This document shows, piece after piece, positions 1 to 5,533 of a DNA stretch of 5,583 nt. Position numbers and translations under genes: made by a program. Source of the DNA: Alphaproteobacteria bacterium (lineage in GTDB: Bacteria > Pseudomonadota > Alphaproteobacteria > Rhodospirillales > Magnetospirillaceae); contig JADFZP010000247.1 in assembly GCA_015232485.1 (NCBI GenBank), positions 1-5,583 of the forward strand, read 5' to 3'. Every line of letters begins with the position of its first letter. Position 1 is the stretch's first letter. The notes under the pieces were generated by a model, which was not told where the DNA came from, did not search any database, and was given only the letters and a program-made list of their open reading frames with translations.

Positions 1-1
1 G

Positions 2-28
2 CATGCCCTTAGCGCTTTCGCGGGCATG
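2..28. repeat. Intergenic hairpin, edge of a dispersed repeat
   Basis: CATGCCC (2-8) pairs with GGGCATG (22-28), and the inner GCG (12-14) pairs with CGC (19-21) around a CTTT loop, with TTA (9-11) bulged. The 12-mer CGGGCATGACGG at 21-32 recurs exactly at 5506-5517, also intergenic. This suggests both belong to the same REP-like intergenic family. It may stabilise or terminate the transcript of a gene lying left of the window. No T-run follows, so a classical intrinsic terminator is not supported. Confidence 0.5.
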
Positions 29-37
29 ACGGATCAA

Positions 38-58
38 GATTGGCCACCTGAGCCAATC
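38..58. repeat. Short perfect inverted repeat upstream of the helicase
   Basis: GATTGGC (38-44) and GCCAATC (52-58) form a perfect 7-bp stem with a 7-base loop. It lies directly before the TTGACA of a candidate promoter at 62-90. It could be part of the intergenic repeat beginning at position 1 or a regulator site; the sequence does not distinguish these. Confidence 0.35.
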
Positions 59-61
59 CGG

Positions 62-90
62 TTGACAGGGGACGCCCGGCGGTCTACATG
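62..90 (+). promoter_or_regulatory. Candidate sigma70 promoter for the DEAD-box helicase
   Basis: A perfect -35 hexamer TTGACA (62-67) is followed after 17 bases by TACATG (85-90), which matches TATAAT at three of six positions. Transcription would begin near 97 and leave a 5' leader of about 140 bases before the ATG at 238. Long leaders are common for cold-responsive RNA helicase genes, but no specific leader element was recognised here. Confidence 0.35.
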
Positions 91-237
91 TGGGCCACGG
101 CTGGACTCCTTGAGAGTTGCCGGGGATAGCGCGCAGGTGCCGCCATGGTACCCTGTCCCTGGCCATGTCAGCCCATCCCGATGGTCGCGTGCCCCAGCGG
201 GCGGCAGACCACGTTTCATACGAAAGACAGATCCCAC

Positions 238-1530
238 ATGACAAGTTTCACCGACCTCGGTTTGGCGGCTGACCTTTGCCGCGCCGTCGACGCCGAAGGC
301 TACGTCACCCCGACGCCGATTCAGGCGGGCGCCATTCCGGCCCTGCTGCTGGGGCGCGACCTGCTCGGCATCGCCCAGACGGGCACCGGCAAGACCGCCG
401 CCTTCGCCCTTCCCGTGCTGCAGCGCCTGTCGCAAGAGAACCGCCGGGCCATGCCGCGGTCGCCGCGCGCCCTGATCCTGACGCCGACCCGCGAACTGGC
501 CTTGCAGATCGCCGAGTGCTTCCAGACCTATGGCCGCCAACTGAACCTGCGCCACGCCGTGATCTTCGGCGGCGTTGGGCAGGGCCCCCAGGTCACCCTG
601 CTGGCGCGCGGCGTCGACGTGCTGGTCGCCACGCCCGGCCGCCTGCTCGATCTGATGCAGCAGGGCCATTTGCGCCTTTCCGACGTCTCGGTGTTCATCC
701 TGGACGAGGCCGACCGCATGCTCGACATGGGCTTCGTGCGCGACGTCCGCAAAATCGTCGCGGCGGTGCCGGCCAAGCGGCAGACCATGCTGTTCTCGGC
801 GACCATGCCGCAGGAAGTCACCGCGCTGGCCAATTCGCTGATGAGCGATCCGGTCCGCGTCGAGGTGACGCCGCCCGCCACCACGGTCGAGCGCATCGAG
901 CAGCGCGTGATGTTCGTCACCCGTGACGACAAGCGCCACCTGCTGGCCAATCTGCTGAAGGCCGAGGGCGTCGGTCGCGCCATCGTCTTCACGCGCACCA
1001 AGCACGGCGCCAACCGGGTCGCCGAGCAGTTGTGCAAGATGGGCGTGCCGGCCGACGCGATCCACGGCAACAAGAGCCAGAACGCCCGTCAGCGGGCGCT
1101 GGGCGATTTCCGTAGCGGCGTGTTGCGCACCCTGGTGGCGACCGACATCGCGGCGCGCGGCATCGATGTCGACGGCATCACCCACGTCATCAATTTCGAC
1201 CTGCCGGTCGAGCCCGAGGCCTATGTCCACCGGATCGGCCGCACGGCGCGCGCCGGGGCCGCCGGCCAGGCGCTGTCGTTCTGCGACCATGACGAAGTGC
1301 CCTATCTCCAGGCCATCGAGAAGACGATCCGCCGCACGGTGCCGGTCGACCACGACCACGCCTGGCACGCCCATGGCGTGGCCGGTCGGCACGCCGCCAA
1401 TCAGGCGGCCGGCCGCGGCGCGGTTCGCCGCGGCGACAGGCCGTCGAGCAGCCCGTCGCGTTCCAGCAACAGGAACAGCTCGCGGTCGCATTCCAGCAGC
1501 CGGATCAGCGAAGCCGGCGCCAGGACGTAA
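238..1530 (+). CDS. DEAD-box ATP-dependent RNA helicase, RhlE-like
   Basis: A cytoplasmic ATP-dependent RNA helicase of 430 residues, of the kind that remodels rRNA or mRNA structure during ribosome assembly, RNA decay or cold adaptation. All superfamily-2 DEAD-box motifs are visible: Q motif (F4, then PTPIQ at 25-29), Walker A AQTGTGKT (46-53), PTREL (83-87), DEAD (156-159), SAT (187-189), motif IV IVFT (249-252), motif [10 protein letters not shown] (302-310) and motif [10 protein letters not shown] (331-338). The core ends near residue 360, followed by about 70 residues. The ATG at 238 is preferred because MTSFTDLGL is the usual start of RhlE-type proteins; in-frame starts at 145 and 181 would add an atypical extension. 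Its Shine-Dalgarno is weak. The last 43 residues are Ser/Arg-rich and encoded opposite the hemerythrin-like gene, so this tail may be an overprinted extension. The RhlE assignment is by overall pattern; DEAD-box identity is secure. Confidence 0.96.
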   Translation: MTSFTDLGLAADLCRAVDAEGYVTPTPIQAGAIPALLLGRDLLGIAQTGTGKTAAFALPVLQRLSQENRRAMPRSPRALILTPTRELALQIAECFQTYGRQLNLRHAVIFGGVGQGPQVTLLARGVDVLVATPGRLLDLMQQGHLRLSDVSVFILDEADRMLDMGFVRDVRKIVAAVPAKRQTMLFSATMPQEVTALANSLMSDPVRVEVTPPATTVERIEQRVMFVTRDDKRHLLANLLKAEGVGRAIVFTRTKHGANRVAEQLCKMGVPADAIHGNKSQNARQRALGDFRSGVLRTLVATDIAARGIDVDGITHVINFDLPVEPEAYVHRIGRTARAGAAGQALSFCDHDEVPYLQAIEKTIRRTVPVDHDHAWHAHGVAGRHAANQAAGRGAVRRGDRPSSSPSRSSNRNSSRSHSSSRISEAGART

Positions 1531-1859
1531 TCGGCCACCTCGCCCAGACCCTCCAACTCGTCGAGTTGGAGGGCGAGCAGGATGCGTTCGAGCGCCTCGC
1601 GGAACAGCCGGTGCAACAGCCGGTGCCGTTCCGCGTGGCCCCGTTCGCCGGGCAGCAGATCGATCATCCGTTCCTCGGCGGCGGCATGCGTCTCGAACAC
1701 GGTCAGAAGATGCGCCACCTCGGCGGCCAACGCGAAGCGCGGCCGGCCGTTCGGGAATACGGCGCGCAAGTCGGCAAGCCGCCCCTCGATCTCATCGTGC
1801 CAATGCTCGATGTCGTCGATGGTGGCCGGCGTCTGGATTCTCCAGTCGTCCTTGGCCAT
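1401..1859 (-). CDS. Hemerythrin-like four-helix protein, incomplete iron ligand set
   Basis: A 152-residue soluble, helical protein resembling bacteriohemerythrins, which bind O2 (or NO) at a diiron centre. Visible ligand positions are H21 in an IEHWHDEI helix, H58 and E62 (HxxxE in ETHAAAEE), and H75 and H79 (HxxxH in HAERH). The fourth-helix ligands (HxxxxD) are not apparent: residues about 107-130 run [17 protein letters not shown] without histidine. It may therefore bind metal differently or have become structural or sensory. The ATG at 1859 follows GGTGGA at suitable distance; a TTG at 1886 would extend it by nine residues and seems less likely. It is divergent from the metallo-beta-lactamase gene and overlaps the helicase 3' end by 130 bases. 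In the overlap, its codons (CTG, GAC, CGC, GAG) look typical of the window, supporting real coding. Family is likely; biochemical activity is uncertain. Confidence 0.8.
   Translation of the reverse strand: MAKDDWRIQTPATIDDIEHWHDEIEGRLADLRAVFPNGRPRFALAAEVAHLLTVFETHAAAEERMIDLLPGERGHAERHRLLHRLFREALERILLALQLDELEGLGEVADYVLAPASLIRLLECDRELFLLLERDGLLDGLSPRRTAPRPAA
1549..1573. repeat. Perfect 12+12 inverted repeat just past the helicase stop
   Basis: CCCTCCAACTCG (1549-1560) is followed by one base (1561) and its exact reverse complement (1562-1573). It starts 18 bases after the helicase stop and lies inside the hemerythrin-like gene, encoding its Leu/Glu/Asp-rich residues around 96-103. As RNA it would form a very stable hairpin with a minimal loop, able to protect or end the helicase transcript. 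No T-run follows on either strand, so it is not a classical intrinsic terminator. Chance from repetitive Leu/Glu codons is the alternative explanation. Confidence 0.65.
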
Positions 1860-1914
1860 GGAACGTCCACCCGTCGGTTGATCCAAGCCGCAAGATGCCT
1901 TGGCGCGGACGCCT

Positions 1915-1943
1915 TTTGTATCGGGTGAAGGCTGTAATTTGAA
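1915..1943 (-). promoter_or_regulatory. Candidate promoter of the hemerythrin-like gene
   Basis: On the minus strand, TTCAAA (-35, plus positions 1938-1943) and TACAAA (-10, plus positions 1915-1920) are separated by exactly 17 bases; each matches the sigma70 consensus at four of six positions. Transcription would start near 1908, about 50 bases before the ATG at 1859. The site is AT-rich relative to its surroundings and lies in the divergent intergenic region. Confidence 0.4.
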
Positions 1944-1955
1944 CGTCCGGCGTTC
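1941..1955. promoter_or_regulatory. Possible operator between divergent genes
   Basis: GAACG (1941-1945) and CGTTC (1951-1955) form an inverted repeat around a 5-base spacer, overlapping the upstream edge of the hemerythrin promoter -35. The octamer GAACGTCC at 1941-1948 also occurs at 1861-1868, directly before the hemerythrin ATG. A regulator acting on both divergent genes could bind here. The arms are short, so chance is quite possible. Confidence 0.25.
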
Positions 1956-1987
1956 CCATCGACGCCGTGTGGGGATATGGTGCGCAC

Positions 1988-4183
1988 ATGCACAAACTGC
2001 GCAAAGTCGCCGTGGCGACCGGGCTGTTCTGGGTCGAAGCTCCCGAGGCGGGCGTCTTCGTGCAATGCGGAGCGCCGGCCGATAGCGTGAAGCACCTGAT
2101 GAAGCGGGGCCTGATCGTGCCGCACGAGCGGAACGGCGTGTCCTTCGAGTCGGGGCCGAACATGGTCCTGTTGTCCGACGTGCTGATCCAGAACGGCGCC
2201 TTCTGCAATCTGACCGAGTTTCCGGTCCTGCAGATGCTGTATCGCCAGGGCATGATTTTGCCCGGCCATCCCGGCAACCGCGGCACCCGCCCGGTGCTGA
2301 TCGGTCGGTCCGACCAGTTGTCCGCCCAGCTCGACTACATCCATCGCGGCAATTACGGCCTGGTGTCGGAAGACGAGCTGATCTCGGTGGGCGTCGAGCC
2401 CGAACTCGCCGCCGAGTTCATGCGCATCAAGCTGAAATTCGCCTTCGGCCGCATCCGCCCGCCCGACGAACTGGTCGGCACGGTGGCGCTCGACGGATTC
2501 GAGCCGGCCGAAATCCGCAACGGGGTGACGGTTCGCCGTCTGGCGCTCAACCGCTTCGAGTTCGCCTATGCGGGCGAGACGGCCGAGGTCGATCTGTCGC
2601 TCGGCCCCGACCAGTCCTACGAGGCGCCCTATCCGCGCAACGCCCATGCGATTCGCCGCGACTACTTCTCGGTGATCCATTCCGGCGACGGCGACGGCTG
2701 GGACACCGAGCGGCCGGCGATGGGCGCCGTGCTGACGTGGCAGGGCCGCATCTATCTGGTCGACGCCGGCCCCAACATCCAATCGACGCTGACCGCGCTG
2801 GGCATCGGTCTGGCCGAGATCGAAGGCATCTTCCAGACCCATTGCCACGACGACCATTTCTGCGGCCTGGCCACCATCCTGCGCGCCGACCGGCGGGTCA
2901 AATTCTACGCCACGCCGATGGTGCGGCTGTCGGTGGTCAAGAAGCTGTCGGCGTTGGTGCGCATCCACGAGGACCGGCTGAACGAGTATCTCGACTACCA
3001 CGATCTGGCGCTGGGCGAGTGGAACGACGTCGAGGGGCTGGAGGTCAAGCCGCTGTTCTCGCCCCATCCGGTCGAGACCAACCTGTTCGTGTTCCGCGCC
3101 CTGTGGTCGGGCGGATTCCGCACCTACGCCCATTTCGCCGATCTCGCCTCGCTGGCGATTCTGCGCGGCATGCGGACCGACGACCCCACCCAGCCGGGCA
3201 TCTCGGCGCGGCGGCTGGAGCGGGTGGCGGCCGACTACCTGACGCCGGTCGACGTCAAGAAGATCGACATCGGCGGCGGGCTGGTCCATGGCTGCTACAG
3301 CGATTTCGTGGGCGACCGCTCGGGCCGGCTGATCCTCGCCCACAACGACCGGCCGTTGACGCACGCCGAAAAGGCGGTCGGCTCGGGCGCCACCTTCGGG
3401 GCGGTCGACGTGCTGATCCCGGCCAGCCAGAACTACGCCTGGCGCTACGCGTTCGAGATGCTGAACGAGTATTTCCCCGGCCTGCCGGGCCATCAACTGC
3501 GCATCCTGATGAACGCGCCGCTGGTCTCGTTCAATCCCGAGACCATCCTGATCCGCGAGGGCCAGGTCAGCGAATCGATCTATCTGCTGCTGACCGGCAG
3601 CGTCGAGGTGATCAGCACCCAGTTCGGGGTGCGCAATCTGGTCTCGTCGGGCGCCTTGCTGGGCGAATTGACCGGGCTGCACGGCCTGCCCGCCATGGAG
3701 ACCTGCCGCACCGCCAGCTTCGTCGAGGCGCTGGTCTTCCCCAGCGACATCTATCTGGAATTCGTGGTGCGCAACGACCTGTTCGCGGGCATTTCGCAGG
3801 TGCTGGAATATCGGGAATTCCTGCAAGGAACCCGCCTGTGCGGCGAGATCACCACCACCACGACGCTGAACCGGATCGCCTTGGCGATGCGCCGGATCAC
3901 CCTGCACGCCGGCGACATGATCGGCGACGAATTGGGCGACAGCCTGTGCTTCCTGCGCAACGGAACGGTCGAGCGCCTGCACGATGGCGCGGTGATCGAG
4001 ACCATGGGACCGGGCGACTTCTTCGGCGAGGACGGGGCGGTGTTCTGGACCACCTACGGCCACCGCCTGCGGGTGGCCGCCGAAACCGACCTCTACGCCA
4101 TCGCTCCGGCGGCGTTCGAAGACATCCCCGGCGTGCGCTGGAAGATGCTCGAGACCTTCCAGCGGCGGCGTTCCCTGGGTTAG
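1988..4183 (+). CDS. Metallo-beta-lactamase-fold protein with tandem cyclic-nucleotide-binding domains
   Basis: A 731-residue multidomain protein without signal peptide or membrane segment, so probably cytoplasmic. Residues 1-200 are an unrecognised region. A metallo-beta-lactamase-fold domain follows (about 215-500) with HCHDDH at 285-290 matching HxHxDH. H360, D385 and H434 or H452 are plausible remaining metal ligands, so it is probably an active hydrolase of unknown substrate. Cyclic-nucleotide-binding-like domain 1 spans about 505-610, with GEL (E560) and CRTAS (R574) resembling the phosphate-binding cassette. A second such domain spans about 625-725 with GDFFGED (E681), but H692 appears where the phosphate-binding Arg is expected. 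The protein ends in RWKMLETFQRR. ATG 1988 lacks a well-spaced Shine-Dalgarno; TATGGT at 1976-1981 could make a leaderless transcript starting there. GTG 1967 would add seven residues. It is divergent from the hemerythrin-like gene. Domain calls are by motif; the function is not known. Confidence 0.88.
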   Translation: MHKLRKVAVATGLFWVEAPEAGVFVQCGAPADSVKHLMKRGLIVPHERNGVSFESGPNMVLLSDVLIQNGAFCNLTEFPVLQMLYRQGMILPGHPGNRGTRPVLIGRSDQLSAQLDYIHRGNYGLVSEDELISVGVEPELAAEFMRIKLKFAFGRIRPPDELVGTVALDGFEPAEIRNGVTVRRLALNRFEFAYAGETAEVDLSLGPDQSYEAPYPRNAHAIRRDYFSVIHSGDGDGWDTERPAMGAVLTWQGRIYLVDAGPNIQSTLTALGIGLAEIEGIFQTHCHDDHFCGLATILRADRRVKFYATPMVRLSVVKKLSALVRIHEDRLNEYLDYHDLALGEWNDVEGLEVKPLFSPHPVETNLFVFRALWSGGFRTYAHFADLASLAILRGMRTDDPTQPGISARRLERVAADYLTPVDVKKIDIGGGLVHGCYSDFVGDRSGRLILAHNDRPLTHAEKAVGSGATFGAVDVLIPASQNYAWRYAFEMLNEYFPGLPGHQLRILMNAPLVSFNPETILIREGQVSESIYLLLTGSVEVISTQFGVRNLVSSGALLGELTGLHGLPAMETCRTASFVEALVFPSDIYLEFVVRNDLFAGISQVLEYREFLQGTRLCGEITTTTTLNRIALAMRRITLHAGDMIGDELGDSLCFLRNGTVERLHDGAVIETMGPGDFFGEDGAVFWTTYGHRLRVAAETDLYAIAPAAFEDIPGVRWKMLETFQRRRSLG

Positions 4184-4186
4184 TTG

Positions 4187-4342
4187 TCAGTGCATGGTCT
4201 TGGCGAGGCGGAGCGTCAGGGTGGGGTCCTTGCTCCAGATGGCGATCCACTCGGCATCGGTCGCCTTGCGCTCGTTGCCGTCGCGCAGCTTCACCCGCAA
4301 TTCCCGATTGGGAAGCACTTCGTAGGTGACGATCTCGTTCAT
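4187..4342 (-). CDS. Small 51-residue hypothetical protein
   Basis: A complete short gene starting MNEIVTYEVLPNREL and ending LAKTMH. The start is well supported: GAGGGAG lies 6 bases before the ATG, and a TTGACT/TAAATT promoter lies upstream. It is soluble and charged with no membrane segment, and the pattern of short alternating stretches (TYEVL, ELRVKLRDG) suggests a small beta-rich domain followed by an EWIAIW helix. No family was recognised. It converges on the metallo-beta-lactamase gene with only 3 bases between the two stop codons, and lies downstream of, but separate from, the glycine-zipper gene, whose terminator precedes its promoter. Regulation by the palindrome at 4363-4381 is likely. 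Coding is inferred from signals and codon use. Confidence 0.75.
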   Translation of the reverse strand: MNEIVTYEVLPNRELRVKLRDGNERKATDAEWIAIWSKDPTLTLRLAKTMH

Positions 4343-4362
4343 GATTGGCTCCCTCGTTAATA

Positions 4363-4381
4363 CCAGACTAATTTACTCTGG
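4363..4381. promoter_or_regulatory. Palindromic operator over the -10 of the 51-residue gene
   Basis: CCAGACTAATTTACTCTGG is a 19-bp palindrome with eight of nine base pairs symmetrical and a central T. It covers the -10 box (4370-4375) of the minus-strand promoter, the usual position for a repressor. Its GACTAATTTACTC core agrees at 12 of 13 positions with GACTRWWWYAGTC, the core remembered for E. coli IscR type-1 sites, and the preceding ATACC also fits. An Rrf2-family (IscR/RirA-like) regulator is thus a candidate; the identity is inferred. Confidence 0.5.
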
Positions 4382-4397
4382 CTTTACCGGAAGTCAA
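4370..4397 (-). promoter_or_regulatory. Promoter of the 51-residue gene
   Basis: On the minus strand TTGACT (plus positions 4392-4397; five of six consensus bases) precedes TAAATT (plus positions 4370-4375; four of six) by 16 bases. Transcription would start near 4363, about 20 bases before the ATG, leaving room for the GAGGGAG ribosome-binding site. The region is noticeably AT-rich compared with the coding sequence around it. Confidence 0.6.
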
Positions 4398-4414
4398 CAC
4401 TTTTGAACAATTCC

Positions 4415-4446
4415 AAAAAAAGCCCCCGGAGGCGCGCTCCAGGGGC
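4415..4446 (-). terminator. Rho-independent terminator of the glycine-zipper gene
   Basis: Read on the minus strand, GCCCCTGGAG pairs with CTCCGGGGGC (10 pairs, one G-T) around a CGCGC loop, and is followed directly by seven T residues (plus positions 4415-4421). It begins 11 bases after the stop codon of the gene ending at 4458. It separates that gene from the promoter of the next minus-strand gene. Confidence 0.92.
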
Positions 4447-4457
4447 CGAACGATCGA

Positions 4458-4928
4458 CTATCGCAGGTCGACGATCTTCCAGTTGCCGTTCGGCGTCCGG
4501 CAGGCGGTGCCGAAGCTGTGATAGGGGCGACCCCGGTATTCGACGATCTGCTCGAAGTCGCGGCAGCGGGCGCCCCGGCGTTCGTAGCTCTTGATCGGCA
4601 CGACGCGGCCCGAGCGGCCCGAGCGGGGATTGTTCCAAGCCACGTGGCCGCCGCCGTTCCCATTGAGGGCCGACAGCGTGGCCCGCTGGGCATGCATCCG
4701 GTCGGTCTTGTCCATGCTGTTGCCCATCTCGCCGCCGACGAACGCGCCGAGCAGGGTGCCGGCCGCCGTCGCGGCGAGATTTCCTTGACCTTGGCCGAAC
4801 TGGGAGCCGGCCACCGCTCCGGCGGCGCCGCCCAGGATGGTCCCGATCGTTTCATTGTTCCCCGCCTGGGCGATGGTCGAGGTGGCGGCGAGGACGGTGA
4901 ACGCCACAGCGGCGAACACGGATTTCAT
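4458..4928 (-). CDS. Glycine-zipper surface antigen-like envelope protein
   Basis: A 156-residue exported protein of the Rickettsia 17-kDa antigen type. A Sec signal peptide is clear: MK, hydrophobic residues 4-20, then AQA-G with cleavage likely after residue 22. No lipobox cysteine is present, so unlike the classical 17-kDa antigen it is probably not a lipoprotein. Residues 28-70 form a glycine zipper with GxxxG-type spacing (IGTILGGAAGAVAG and AGTLLGAFVGGEMG), two short membrane-associating hairpin helices. Residues 97-154 match the pattern of the surface-antigen C-terminal domain (WNNPRSGRSG, CRDFEQ, GTACRTPNGNWKIV), and C122 and C143 could form a disulfide in the periplasm. AAGGAG lies 8 bases before the ATG. 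An extended -10 promoter precedes it and a strong terminator follows, so it is a single-gene unit. A role in outer-membrane integrity is family-based inference. Confidence 0.92.
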   Translation of the reverse strand: MKSVFAAVAFTVLAATSTIAQAGNNETIGTILGGAAGAVAGSQFGQGQGNLAATAAGTLLGAFVGGEMGNSMDKTDRMHAQRATLSALNGNGGGHVAWNNPRSGRSGRVVPIKSYERRGARCRDFEQIVEYRGRPYHSFGTACRTPNGNWKIVDLR

Positions 4929-4961
4929 GCGACGATCTCCTTGGCAAACTTGATTGGAGAC

Positions 4962-4970
4962 ATCATACCA
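4962..4970 (-). promoter_or_regulatory. Extended -10 promoter of the glycine-zipper gene
   Basis: The minus strand reads TGGTATGAT: hexamer TATGAT (plus positions 4962-4967; five of six consensus bases) with a TG one base upstream, the extended -10 arrangement that compensates for a poor -35. No good -35 was found at 16-18 bases. Transcription would begin near 4955, giving a leader of about 27 bases with the AAGGAG site inside. Confidence 0.5.
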
Positions 4971-5019
4971 CGGAGCGCGCCGGAAGCCGATGGTGGTTCC
5001 TGCACACACCGACTTGATG

Positions 5020-5026
5020 CTATACC
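5020..5026 (+). promoter_or_regulatory. Weak candidate -10 for the coiled-coil gene
   Basis: CTATACC contains the hexamer TATACC (four of six TATAAT bases) about 26 bases before the ATG at 5052. The only upstream partner is TTCCTG at 4997-5002, a poor -35 with 18-base spacing. It is listed because the gene needs a promoter in the 123-base divergent region and nothing better is visible. Confidence 0.25.
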
Positions 5027-5051
5027 GGCTGTGGATCAGGGGAGTCCCGGG

Positions 5052-5468
5052 ATGGTCGAAGCCGCCGAAATGAAGGACCTGCTGCGTCTGGCCGAGGCGC
5101 GCATCGAAGAACTGGCGGCGGACAACGCCAGCCTGTCGCAGGCCTATTCCGACCTGATGGAGGCCCAAAAGCTGGAAACCGCCCAACTGGTGGCGCTGAC
5201 CGAGCAGATCTGGGCGCTGGAGGAGGCGTTGCAGTCGACCAGCAGCGAAAAGGACAGCGCGCTGGGCATGCTGGCCATCTTCAAAAGCCGCTTCCAGGCG
5301 CTGCGCGACCAGGCGACCGAAACCTTGCAGGCCGCCGCCAAGAACGCCAGCCGCCTGGAGCTGGCGGCGCGCGTCTACGATATCGCCATAGCGACCGAGG
5401 AGGAGGAACTCGAACGCATGACCCGCGAATACAACGAGCGCGTCGCCCGCCAACGGCGCGGCGGCTAA
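5052..5468 (+). CDS. Coiled-coil protein of unknown function
   Basis: A 138-residue, almost entirely helical protein without signal peptide, membrane segment or cysteine. Hydrophobic residues recur with heptad spacing over residues 5-65 (LLRLAEARIEELAADN, AQLVALTEQIWALEEAL). After an SSEKDS break near 64-70 there is a second helical stretch (70-135) rich in Ala, Glu and Arg, ending in a basic RVARQRRGG tail. This suggests a dimeric or antiparallel coiled coil acting as a scaffold or adaptor; no family was recognised. The start is secure: AGGGGAG (5038-5044) lies 7 bases before the ATG. A later ATG at 5070 has no comparable site. It is divergent from the glycine-zipper gene across 123 bases and followed by an intergenic repeat. 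Coiled-coil character is seen; any cellular role would be guesswork. Confidence 0.85.
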   Translation: MVEAAEMKDLLRLAEARIEELAADNASLSQAYSDLMEAQKLETAQLVALTEQIWALEEALQSTSSEKDSALGMLAIFKSRFQALRDQATETLQAAAKNASRLELAARVYDIAIATEEEELERMTREYNERVARQRRGG

Positions 5469-5489
5469 GGCAATCCGGCCATCCACGCG

Positions 5490-5502
5490 GCTCCGCGGGA
5501 GC
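5490..5502. repeat. Short hairpin after the coiled-coil gene
   Basis: GCTCC (5490-5494) and GGAGC (5498-5502) form a 5-bp GC-rich stem with a GCG loop, 22 bases after the stop at 5468. No T-run follows. Directly after it comes CGGGCATGACGG (5506-5517), identical to 21-32, so it is likely part of the intergenic repeat and may mark the transcript end. Confidence 0.4.
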
Positions 5503-5533
5503 GCACGGGCATGACGGCGGTCTCTCAATCGTC

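Noticed and set aside
34..1491. Long minus-strand open frame opposite the helicase
   Set aside because: It is the antisense reading of an unmistakable DEAD-box gene, rich in Arg/Ala/Asp/His with no motifs, as GC-rich antisense frames usually are.
1878..1891. FNR/CRP-type site beginning TTGAT in the divergent region
   Set aside because: Only the first half-site is present; no matching ATCAA at the required spacing.
1166..1942. Plus-strand 258-codon frame across the helicase end and hemerythrin-like gene
   Set aside because: Arg/Ala/Pro-rich shadow with no motif; both real genes overlap it with better evidence.
1703..4063. Minus-strand open frame of 786 codons opposite the MBL gene
   Set aside because: It has no recognisable domain and crosses the start of the hemerythrin-like gene in another frame; the plus strand shows metal and nucleotide-binding motifs. 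Treated as a GC-driven shadow.
2737..4329. Plus-strand 530-codon frame shifted relative to the MBL gene
   Set aside because: Low-complexity Arg/Pro/Gly/Ala-rich composition, no ribosome-binding site, and fully overlapped by a well-supported gene.
4929..4957. Extended start for the glycine-zipper protein upstream of 4928
   Set aside because: The frame is open further upstream, but the signal peptide and AAGGAG site fit the ATG at 4928 precisely, and the upstream residues look like noncoding translation.
4518..5051. Upstream extension of the coiled-coil gene
   Set aside because: The frame is open but runs antisense to the glycine-zipper gene; the ATG at 5052 has an excellent Shine-Dalgarno and the coiled-coil pattern starts there.
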